Under the pieces are notes generated by a model. That model ran no database searches. It saw only the letters and a list, made by a program, of their open reading frames with translations, and was not told the DNA's origin. Below, piece by piece: positions 1-5,460 of a stretch of 5,460 bases of DNA (position 1 is its first letter; the number at the start of each line of letters is the position of its first letter). Source of the stretch: Candidatus Hydrogenedentota bacterium (GTDB lineage Bacteria > Hydrogenedentota > Hydrogenedentia > Hydrogenedentiales > GCA-2746185); contig DTSJ01000047.1 of assembly GCA_012965445.1 (NCBI GenBank), positions 1-5,460 on the forward strand, in the 5' to 3' direction. A program made the position numbers and the translations under genes.

Positions 1-300
1 CCGAAGATTCTGACGATTACGTCTGAGGAAATTCGCGAGGCATTGGCTGAACCAGCGCGCGCTATTCTGGATGCGGTTCGGGTTACGCTGGAACGAACCC
101 CGCCTGAATTGTCTGCTGATATCGTGGATCGCGGGATAGTACTTGCGGGCGGAGGGGCGCTATTGCGCGGACTTGATCAACTGGTGGCGAAAGAGACGGG
201 TCTGCATGTGACAATTGCCGAAGATCCGCTGACCGCTGTTGTTCTGGGTACGGGGCGTTACCTGGAAGGCATCAAAAAAGTGAGGGGGCGAAAAATATAA
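1..300 (+). CDS. mreB: MreB, rod-shape-determining actin homologue (C-terminal part, 5' end outside window)
   Basis: This is the last 99 codons of MreB, the bacterial actin that forms membrane-bound filaments under the inner membrane and directs lateral wall synthesis. It reads in frame from base 1, starting P-K-I-L-T-I-T-S-E-E-I, and ends at TAA (298-300). The stretch ERTPPELSADIVDRGIVLAG (codons 31-50 of the visible part) followed by GGALLRGLD is the near-invariant actin-fold nucleotide-binding segment of MreB. It is followed by the equally typical AEDPLTAVVLGTGRYLE and a short basic tail (KKVRGRKI). The alignment runs to the normal MreB C-terminus, so only the 5' part is missing, and that is due to the window edge. 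A TTG at 43 is an internal leucine codon and not a start. It is the first visible gene of the elongasome operon, 3 bases ahead of mreC. Family identity is very secure. Confidence 0.96.
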   Translation, partial: PKILTITSEEIREALAEPARAILDAVRVTLERTPPELSADIVDRGIVLAGGGALLRGLDQLVAKETGLHVTIAEDPLTAVVLGTGRYLEGIKKVRGRKI

Positions 301-303
301 GTT

Positions 304-1221
304 GTGCCGGAGCCGCGTAGCATAGGAGACAGTCGCCCGACGATAGTGTTTATCGTCCTGGTACTCCTATCGCTTGTTTCGCTGGCATCGGGGGCACGCG
401 GCGGGGCATTGGGTTCGGAGATCAAGACAGTGGTCGGTGTGGCGGTGATGCCATTTCTGACGGCATTGAATGCGCTGGAGGACGGGACAGGGTATGTTTC
501 TGGTTTGTTCGGGGACTACGATTCGCTGCGTGACGAAATACGCACGTACAACCGCCAGTTTACAGAGTTGCAGCAAAAGACTTCCAACTACTATGAAATT
601 CGCGCGGAGAACGAGCGGTTGCGGGGGATGCTGCGTTTCGAGCGGGAGAACACGCAGTACGACTTGATGGCTGCGGAGGTGATTCAGCATTCGCAGGGAG
701 TTTTGACGGTGGATCAGGGGAGCGTTCACGGGGTACGTGAGTCGATGTGTGTTGTTGCGCCGGAGGGCATCATCGGTCTGGTAACTCATGTGGGGCCTTT
801 TACGTCGAGCGTAATCACGCTGCAGAATGCGGATTGCCGGGTGGACGCGATGATTGAGGCGAATCGGGTGCGGGGTCAGGTTTTGGGTACGGGGAACAAC
901 TTGAGTTCTCTTTGTGCGATGCACTACATCAATCTAAACGATGATGTGCGGGTAGGCGACCTAGTGGTCACGAGTCCGGACAGTGTATTTCCCAGCGGTT
1001 TTCCGATTGGCCATGTGGAAGGAGAACCCACACGCGGCCAGTTGTCACAATCAGTGAAGATAGTACCGATAGCCGATCCGTTTCGTGTAGACGAAGTATT
1101 CATATTGTTGAGGGCCTATCCGGGTGCTGAGGAAATAGCAGGCACATCGGGAGACGTTGAGGAGGTTGTGCCGGGTGGACTGCTGGACACGGAAAGCATT
1201 CAGGAGCGTTACGCGCCATGA
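304..1221 (+). CDS. mreC: MreC, cell-shape-determining periplasmic scaffold protein
   Basis: MreC is a bitopic inner-membrane protein that assembles in the periplasm and activates PBP2/RodA. The 305-residue length is normal for the family. Visible parts in order: a short cytoplasmic N-terminus, one hydrophobic anchor (about residues 13-30), a charged coiled-coil stretch rich in Glu, Arg and Leu (about 71-113), then the beta-rich MreC domain (about 120-270). That domain contains VLTVDQGSVHGV, VVAPEGIIGLV and GDLVVTS...VFPSGFPIG (218-236). An acidic tail follows (about 272-305). The start is GTG at 304, three bases after the mreB stop. The nearest G-rich Shine-Dalgarno-like run (282-288) is unusually far upstream, so translation probably depends on coupling to mreB. 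An in-frame GTG at 346 would cut into the membrane anchor and is less likely. The conserved TSG loop reads T-S-P-D-S here and looks one residue short. Confidence 0.95.
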   Translation: MPEPRSIGDSRPTIVFIVLVLLSLVSLASGARGGALGSEIKTVVGVAVMPFLTALNALEDGTGYVSGLFGDYDSLRDEIRTYNRQFTELQQKTSNYYEIRAENERLRGMLRFERENTQYDLMAAEVIQHSQGVLTVDQGSVHGVRESMCVVAPEGIIGLVTHVGPFTSSVITLQNADCRVDAMIEANRVRGQVLGTGNNLSSLCAMHYINLNDDVRVGDLVVTSPDSVFPSGFPIGHVEGEPTRGQLSQSVKIVPIADPFRVDEVFILLRAYPGAEEIAGTSGDVEEVVPGGLLDTESIQERYAP

Positions 1222-1225
1222 AATC

Positions 1226-1231
1226 AGGTGA
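1226..1231 (+). promoter_or_regulatory. Ribosome binding site that decides the mreD start
   Basis: AGGTGA sits five bases before the ATG at 1237, which is ideal spacing. It overlaps the competing in-frame GTG at 1228, which has no properly spaced site of its own: the nearest alternative, AGGAG at 1202-1206 inside mreC, is about 21 bases away. This favours ATG 1237 as the real start of mreD. Confidence 0.65.
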
Positions 1232-1236
1232 CGAAT

Positions 1237-1731
1237 ATGCGACAAAATAGTGTATGGGCTGCGATGGTGATTGCTGCGGCACTTCTGGAGGCGACGTGGC
1301 CGCAGGCGTTGAGCCTTCAGCGGGTGGTTCCGGATCTGATCGTCGTGTTGGTTGTGTACTTTTCAATTGCCGAGGGGGCGGAACGGGGTATGTATACGGG
1401 TGTGTTGGGAGGCATGTTTCAAGACGTTGCGGGTAATACGGGAATCGGGCATCATATATTGTGTCTGGTGATTATCGGGTATGTGGTTGGTCGGATGGCG
1501 AGTCGTTTGATCACGGAGAATCCTTATGTAAAGACGGTGACTGTCTTGTTGGCGAGTATGGTGCATGGAATTTTGTATCTTGCAGTAGAGTATGTTCAGA
1601 AGGTGGATATGAATGCGTTGAAAATGATGTCATTTTCGATTGTTCCGCAAGCATGCTTTACGGCATTGTTGACACCGTTCGTTTTTCTGTTAGTGAGCCG
1701 ATTGCGTTCTACGCCGATTCAGGGAACCTGA
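1237..1731 (+). CDS. mreD: MreD, rod-shape-determining membrane protein
   Basis: MreD is a small integral membrane protein of the Rod complex that works with MreC to control PBP2/RodA. The 164 residues match the usual family size of about 160-170. The protein is almost entirely hydrophobic, with likely membrane segments near residues 5-19, 31-48, 50-66, 71-88, 98-118 and 135-154. The diagnostic family stretch is P-D-L-I-V-V-L-V-V-Y-F (32-42), followed by a charged turn and then G-V-L-G-G-M-F-Q-D-V (55-64). I chose ATG 1237 because AGGTGA precedes it by five bases. The alternative GTG at 1228 would add only M-T-N. The gene starts 15 bases after the mreC stop and ends 3 bases before the mrdA start. 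Sequence conservation in this family is low, so the call rests on the PDL...FQD pattern, the topology and the position between mreC and mrdA. Confidence 0.9.
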   Translation: MRQNSVWAAMVIAAALLEATWPQALSLQRVVPDLIVVLVVYFSIAEGAERGMYTGVLGGMFQDVAGNTGIGHHILCLVIIGYVVGRMASRLITENPYVKTVTVLLASMVHGILYLAVEYVQKVDMNALKMMSFSIVPQACFTALLTPFVFLLVSRLRSTPIQGT

Positions 1732-1734
1732 CGA

Positions 1735-3708
1735 ATGAGCCACGAAGAAGAGAAAGCCTATCCCGGATTTTCCGGCCGCCTGCAGTTTATAAGTGTAGTG
1801 CTGGCTCTGTGTATGCTCATCCTGATATTGCGTCTTTGGACTCTTCAGATTGTAAAATGGGACGAGTATCGATCACAATCCAACAGCAATCGACTGCGTC
1901 CGCAGCGTCTTGAATCTCCTAGAGGGATGATCTACGGGCGTAACGGGTTGGACGAGAGAGTGATTCTTGCGGACAATCGTGCGGCGCGTGATCTGATGTT
2001 TGTGCTGGCGGATTGTAATGTAGAGGGTGTTGTTCCAGAGTTGGTCTGTCAGCGGCTTGAGCAGCTTCTTCATATCGACGGGAAGGCTCTTTTGAGTGAA
2101 ATTGAGGCTTCTGAGAAAGCGAACCAGCCGCACAAGCAGATATTGATCAAGCGGGACATTCCGGTGGGTGTCTCGGCGCGTGTTGAGGAGTACGCGTATG
2201 CTTTGCCGGGCGTGTTTACCGTGATACGCCCAGTGCGCCGTTATGTATACGGGAAGACGGGTGGTCAGGTGGTCGGTTATTTGGGTGAGATCAATCAGAA
2301 GCAGCTGGATGCGCGGAAAGATCGGTATGTCATGGGGGATTTGATTGGGCAATCCGGGGTTGAGCGGAAATTTGAGGCGAGGCTTCATGGTAAGGATGGC
2401 GAGATGCTGGTGACGCAGTATGCGCGGGGCGTACCTCAGCTTCGCACAGATCCATACGGAAATGTTTATGTGGAGATGGACAGTCTGGGGCATAATCTTT
2501 TTCTGGAGGATGAAATTGTGCCGGCGGAACCGGGGGGGGAGATCCAGATCACGCTGGACATAGGGTTGCAGGCGAAGGCGGAGGAGTTGTTGAAGGGTGA
2601 AGCCGGGGCGATCGTGGTGTTGAACGCTGACACGGGGGAGGTGCTGACGCTGGCGAGTTCTCCGGGGTACGACCCGAGCGTGTTTGTTTCACCTCAGGGG
2701 GGACGCGAGCGACAGGAGCTTCTGACAGGAAAACCGAACCGTATGATAAACCGAGCGTTTCAGGAGGTGTATCCTCCGGGTTCTACTTATAAGATTCTGC
2801 TTGCGGCTGCTGCGCTGGAGGAGGGAGTGATTGACAGGGATACGGCGTTTACTTGTTACGGGGGGTTCCGGTTGTCGAACGTGAGTCATGAATGGAACTG
2901 CTGGAAACGCGGGGGACATGGGAAGGTGAGCGTGGTGGATGCGCTGGCGTTTTCGTGCGATGTGTTTTTTTACAATGTGGGGAGAGAACTGGAGGTGGAT
3001 CGGATTAAGGCGTGGTCATTGAAATTCAGCCTGGGTGAACGGACGGGACTTGATTTGCCGGGCGAGCAGCCTGGATTGATTCCTTCGCCGGCATGGAAGC
3101 GGGCCGTGTACAAAAACCTCGTACCCGATGATCCTTCCGAGTGGAACTGGTATCCGGGGGAGACGATCAACCTTTCGATTGGCCAGGGATCGTGTGCCGC
3201 TACGCCGCTGCAGATTGCTGTGTTGATGTCTTCGGTCGTGAACGGAGGCTATCGAGTGGAACCGAATATAGAGGACGGTTCGACCGGAGAGAAAACGCGT
3301 GTGATGAGTGAGGAAACGGTTGCTCTGATACGCGAAGGGATGCGGAAGTGTGTTGAGAAAGGGCCGCCCGCGCCGACGGGCACGGGGCATGCTGCTTATA
3401 TTGAGGGGATGGAGATAATAGGCAAGACGGGCTCTGCTCAGGTGGTGAGTCTGGAGGCCGTGGAAGAGTACGCGAGGGAGGAGGATATTCCGAAGGAGCT
3501 GCGTGACCATGCGTGGTTTATGACCGGTGTGCTGGATCGGGAGCCGCGTATTGCGATGTGTATTTTGGTTGAGCACGGGCTTCACGGGAGCAGCGTTGCA
3601 GCGCCTCTGGCCAAGGAAATGATCGAGTATTTTTATGCCTCCCGCGAGCGGCCTGCGGAATCCGAACTGGCACAGCGGGCGGCCGATGGGTATGGGGGTG
3701 CGCGATGA
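1735..3708 (+). CDS. mrdA: Penicillin-binding protein 2, elongation-specific peptidoglycan DD-transpeptidase
   Basis: PBP2 is the class B transpeptidase that cross-links the glycan made by RodA during side-wall growth. The 657 residues are normal for the family. A signal-anchor helix lies at about 16-36, and a pedestal (dimerisation) domain at about 55-265 carries S-P-R-G-M-I-Y-G-R-N-G (61-71) and GDLIGQSGVERKFE (201-214). The transpeptidase domain spans about 270-635. All three catalytic motifs are present: S350-T-Y-K353 (PPGSTYK; Ser350 is the acylated nucleophile), S407-C-D409, and K564-T-G566. C374, C389, H395 and C408 match the spacing of a known PBP2 zinc site. The ATG start has AGGGA at 1721-1725, nine bases upstream, and lies 3 bases after the mreD stop. 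The stop overlaps the rodA start (ATGA), as expected for subunits made in fixed proportion. FtsI/PBP3 is the alternative, but the mre-rodA context and the SxD (not SxN) second motif favour PBP2. Confidence 0.96.
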   Translation: MSHEEEKAYPGFSGRLQFISVVLALCMLILILRLWTLQIVKWDEYRSQSNSNRLRPQRLESPRGMIYGRNGLDERVILADNRAARDLMFVLADCNVEGVVPELVCQRLEQLLHIDGKALLSEIEASEKANQPHKQILIKRDIPVGVSARVEEYAYALPGVFTVIRPVRRYVYGKTGGQVVGYLGEINQKQLDARKDRYVMGDLIGQSGVERKFEARLHGKDGEMLVTQYARGVPQLRTDPYGNVYVEMDSLGHNLFLEDEIVPAEPGGEIQITLDIGLQAKAEELLKGEAGAIVVLNADTGEVLTLASSPGYDPSVFVSPQGGRERQELLTGKPNRMINRAFQEVYPPGSTYKILLAAAALEEGVIDRDTAFTCYGGFRLSNVSHEWNCWKRGGHGKVSVVDALAFSCDVFFYNVGRELEVDRIKAWSLKFSLGERTGLDLPGEQPGLIPSPAWKRAVYKNLVPDDPSEWNWYPGETINLSIGQGSCAATPLQIAVLMSSVVNGGYRVEPNIEDGSTGEKTRVMSEETVALIREGMRKCVEKGPPAPTGTGHAAYIEGMEIIGKTGSAQVVSLEAVEEYAREEDIPKELRDHAWFMTGVLDREPRIAMCILVEHGLHGSSVAAPLAKEMIEYFYASRERPAESELAQRAADGYGGAR

Positions 3709-4853
3709 GTACGCCTTCGGCCAGTGATCTGATCAACGCCCAGATTCGGATCGTTAATTTCGGCAATCTGCGTCGTATTGACTGGATGATATCGTTACTT
3801 GTGCTGGCTCTTGCCGCGATTGGGGTTGTGGTTCTTTACAGTGCGAACCGGAGTGCATCGAGCGAGATGCCTTATTATGTAAAGCAGTTGACCTTTATTC
3901 CGGTCGGAGTATTGCTGGCGTTACTTGTGATGTGCGTCGATTACCGCTTTCTGGTGTCGATGGGCCCTTTGTTTTATGCGTTGCTACTTGGATTTCTGGT
4001 TGCAGTCTTGATGGTAGGGGTGGGGCCTGAAAACTCTGATGTGAAACGCTGGCTGGTTTTGGGGCCTGCGCGGATTCAGCCATCAGAGCAGAGCAAACTT
4101 GCACTGATATTCATGCTGGCATGGTATCTTTCGACGATAGGCCGACGAATTGAGCGGCTGCACTATTTTTTATTGACGTTTGTGATTACTGCGGTGCCGT
4201 GTCTACTGATATTGAAGCAGCCCAGTTTGGGTACAGCGGTGACGCTGATTCCGATTACGTTTGCGATGTTGTATATGGCGGGGTGTAGTCGGGTGCATCT
4301 AGTTGGTATAATCGTGATAGGTCTGGGGGCGATACCGATAACATGGTCCTTAATTGAGGATTATCAGCGGCTACGTGTGATGACGATTCTGGACCCCGGC
4401 TCGGACGCGCTGGGCGCGGGGTATCATACGATTCAGAGTATGATTACGGTCGGGAGCGGGGGGCTTTCGGGGAAGGGATTTATGCAGGGGACGCAGACGT
4501 ATTTGAGTTATCTGCCTGAGCATCACACGGATTTTATATTTTCTCTGCTTGCGGAGGAATGGGGATTTCTGGGCAGTGTGACGGTGGTGATGTTGTTTCT
4601 GGCGTTGTTTCTGCGAACGCTGCGCGTGGCGGAGAACAGTCAGGATATAGCGGGGTCATTGCTTGCGGTGGGTATCGTGACGCTGCTGGCGTTTCATGTG
4701 TTTGTGAACATCGCGATTACGCTGGGGATTGCGCCGGTCACGGGTATTCCGCTGCCGTTTATGAGTTACGGTCGGTCGTTCTATCTGACTACGATGTTGT
4801 GCATTGGAGTTTTGTTGAGTGTCAATACCCGCAGAGGGTTCTTTGACCACTAA
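3705..4853 (+). CDS. rodA: RodA, SEDS-family peptidoglycan glycosyltransferase of the elongasome
   Basis: RodA is the multi-pass membrane enzyme that polymerises lipid II into glycan strands in complex with PBP2. It has 382 residues, the usual length, with about ten hydrophobic segments beginning near residue 27. Family motifs in order: K-R-W-L-V-L-G-P-A-R-I-Q-P-S-E (114-128), K-Q-P-S-L-G-T (171-177), DYQRLRV...LDPGSDALGAGYH (219-241), G-S-G-G-L-S-G-K-G (250-258), and PEHHTDFIFSLLAEEWG (271-287). Asp276 of the last motif corresponds to the essential catalytic Asp of E. coli RodA (D262 by my alignment). The final motif is P-F-M-S-Y-G-R-S (351-358). Two departures stand out: Q-P-S-L where most family members have Q-P-D-L, and S-Y-G-R-S where S-Y-G-G-S is nearly universal. 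The ATG overlaps the mrdA stop by four bases, and GGGGGTG at 3694-3700 is a plausible ribosome binding site. FtsW is excluded mainly by context and the DPESDPLGAGYH-like motif. Confidence 0.95.
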   Translation: MSTPSASDLINAQIRIVNFGNLRRIDWMISLLVLALAAIGVVVLYSANRSASSEMPYYVKQLTFIPVGVLLALLVMCVDYRFLVSMGPLFYALLLGFLVAVLMVGVGPENSDVKRWLVLGPARIQPSEQSKLALIFMLAWYLSTIGRRIERLHYFLLTFVITAVPCLLILKQPSLGTAVTLIPITFAMLYMAGCSRVHLVGIIVIGLGAIPITWSLIEDYQRLRVMTILDPGSDALGAGYHTIQSMITVGSGGLSGKGFMQGTQTYLSYLPEHHTDFIFSLLAEEWGFLGSVTVVMLFLALFLRTLRVAENSQDIAGSLLAVGIVTLLAFHVFVNIAITLGIAPVTGIPLPFMSYGRSFYLTTMLCIGVLLSVNTRRGFFDH

Positions 4854-4873
4854 TTATTTGAAAAAGGTATACT
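4843..4873 (+). promoter_or_regulatory. Candidate sigma-70-type promoter ahead of the RNase E/G gene
   Basis: TATACT at 4868-4873 is a good match to a -10 box and lies in the only gap of the window longer than 15 bases. TTGACC at 4843-4848, inside the last codons of rodA, matches a -35 box, but the 19-base spacing is longer than the ideal 17. Transcription would begin around 4880, the first base of the downstream ATG, giving a leaderless or nearly leaderless transcript. TTGAAA at 4858-4863 is too close to serve as the -35. This is a motif match in a short AT-richer gap and could be chance. Confidence 0.3.
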
Positions 4874-4879
4874 GTCGAA

Positions 4880-5460
4880 ATGAAAGAATATGTAATCAAT
4901 GTAAATCCACTTGAAACGCGCATTGCGCTGGTGGAAGACAAGCGTCTTGCGGAGTTGACGATTGAGCGCGACGAAGAGCGCAGCGTGGTAGGCAATATCT
5001 ATAAGGGACGGGTGGACGGGATTGTTCCGGGTATTCAGGCGGCGTTTATTGACATCGGTCTGGAACGGAACGGTTTTCTGTATGTGGGTGATATTGCAGG
5101 GAGCGAGGGTACTGGGGACTTTGATATTGAGGACGACGGGGGGAAGTCGAAGCGGCGATCACGCCCGGGTAAACGGCCTCCGATCGAGAGTATCCTCAAA
5201 AAAGGCCAGTCGATTATGGTCCAGGTGCAGAAGGACACGCTCGGGAGCAAGGGGGTCCGGCTGACGAATTTCGTGACGCTTCCGGGCCGCTATGTGGTTC
5301 TGATGCCGACAGTGTCGCAGATTGGGGTTTCGCGCAAGATAGATAATCCTCGTGAGCGTGATCGACTGAAGAGTACGCTGCGGTCTTTTCGGAGGAACAA
5401 GAAGTACGGGCTTATTATCCGGACGGCGGGAGAGGATCAGCCTAAGGAAGACATTTTGGC
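4880..5460 (+). CDS. rng: RNase E/G-family ribonuclease, N-terminal part (3' end outside window)
   Basis: This open frame of 193 complete codons runs off the right edge without a stop. It starts M-K-E-Y-V-I-N-V-N-P and belongs to the RNase E/G family, single-strand endoribonucleases of mRNA decay and rRNA maturation. The visible part covers the N-terminal RNase H-like half and the embedded S1 RNA-binding domain: N-I-Y-K-G-R-V (39-45), GIQAAFIDIGLERNGFLYVG (51-70), Q-V-Q-K-D-T-L-G-S-K-G-V-R-L-T (115-129), LPGRYVVLMP (134-143) and I-G-V-S-R-K-I (148-154). F56, F66 and K124 align with the S1 RNA-contact residues F57, F67 and K112 of E. coli RNase E. The catalytic DNase I-like domain (metal Asp/Asn) lies outside the window, so activity cannot be judged. 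The S1 loop carries an acidic-then-basic insert (about 76-100). AAGG at 4864-4867 is a weak, distant ribosome binding site. RNase G is the likelier name given linkage to mreBCD, but RNase E cannot be excluded without the C-terminus. Confidence 0.9.
   Translation, partial: MKEYVINVNPLETRIALVEDKRLAELTIERDEERSVVGNIYKGRVDGIVPGIQAAFIDIGLERNGFLYVGDIAGSEGTGDFDIEDDGGKSKRRSRPGKRPPIESILKKGQSIMVQVQKDTLGSKGVRLTNFVTLPGRYVVLMPTVSQIGVSRKIDNPRERDRLKSTLRSFRRNKKYGLIIRTAGEDQPKEDIL

Noticed and set aside
367..924. A 185-codon open frame on the - strand inside mreC
   Set aside because: The product is rich in Arg, His, Gln and Pro with no domain, and it is fully covered by a secure mreC. It is an antisense shadow.
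1228..1236. GTG at 1228 as the mreD start
   Set aside because: It overlaps the AGGTGA site that fits ATG 1237 and has no site of its own at good spacing.
1461..1913. A 150-codon + strand open frame spanning the mreD-mrdA junction in another frame
   Set aside because: It overlaps the ends of two real genes and has no family signature. The composition (Ser, Cys, Tyr, Val rich) is that of a shifted frame, so I do not treat it as a nested gene.
1873..2493. A 206-codon open frame on the - strand inside mrdA
   Set aside because: Its product has no recognisable motif, and it lies wholly antisense to a gene with clear catalytic motifs. It is a mirror-frame artefact of coding sequence with few TCA, TTA and CTA triplets in that phase.
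2965..2971. Run of seven T in mrdA as a terminator or slippage site
   Set aside because: It encodes the end of D-V-F-F-Y right after the S-C-D motif, where Phe/Tyr codons are expected. No stem precedes it, and it is shorter and less notable than the G tract.
3016..3585. A 189-codon open frame on the - strand inside mrdA
   Set aside because: It has the same skewed Arg/His/Pro composition as the other shadows, and the + strand encodes the KTG region of PBP2 here.
4854..4879. Transcription terminator between rodA and the ribonuclease gene
   Set aside because: The 26 bases hold no hairpin followed by a T run, so read-through is expected.

Overview
The window holds one co-oriented, tightly packed run of genes on the + strand: the 3' end of mreB, then mreC, mreD, mrdA (PBP2) and rodA, followed by the 5' part of an RNase E/G-family ribonuclease gene cut by the right edge. 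This is the core cell-elongation (Rod complex, elongasome) locus of a rod-shaped, peptidoglycan-making bacterium. No mobile element, CRISPR array, rRNA or tRNA is visible, and no credible gene lies on the - strand.

Layout: 1-300 is the C-terminal 99 residues of the actin homologue MreB. 304-1221 is MreC with a GTG start, the periplasmic scaffold. 1237-1731 is MreD, a small multi-pass membrane protein. 1735-3708 is PBP2, the class B transpeptidase. 3705-4853 is RodA, the SEDS glycosyltransferase, overlapping mrdA by an ATGA. A 26-base gap follows, and 4880-5460 encodes the N-terminal S1 domain of the ribonuclease. The intergenic gaps (3, 15, 3, -4 and 26 bases) indicate one polycistronic unit, possibly with a second promoter before the ribonuclease gene. 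No gap exceeds 26 bases, so there is no substantial non-coding stretch.

How the genes work together: MreB filaments orient the machine inside the cell. MreC and MreD couple it across the membrane. RodA polymerises lipid II into glycan and PBP2 cross-links it. The ribonuclease has no enzymatic role in the wall, but a link between mre genes and rng is also known from E. coli (mreBCD-maf-rng).

Organism: moderate GC, G-rich coding strand, Gram-negative-type gene set. The order mreBCD-mrdA-rodA with a nearby RNase E/G gene would fit delta-proteobacteria-like lineages or the PVC group (Kiritimatiellota/Lentisphaerota and relatives). The sequence alone does not settle this and I give no genus.

I found no undescribed system here; the region is ordinary core genome. 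The points worth a second look are residue-level: a probable Cys-Cys-His-Cys zinc site in PBP2, two substitutions in conserved RodA motifs, a shortened conserved loop in MreC, an eight-G tract in mrdA, and a possible promoter that would give the ribonuclease a leaderless or nearly leaderless mRNA.
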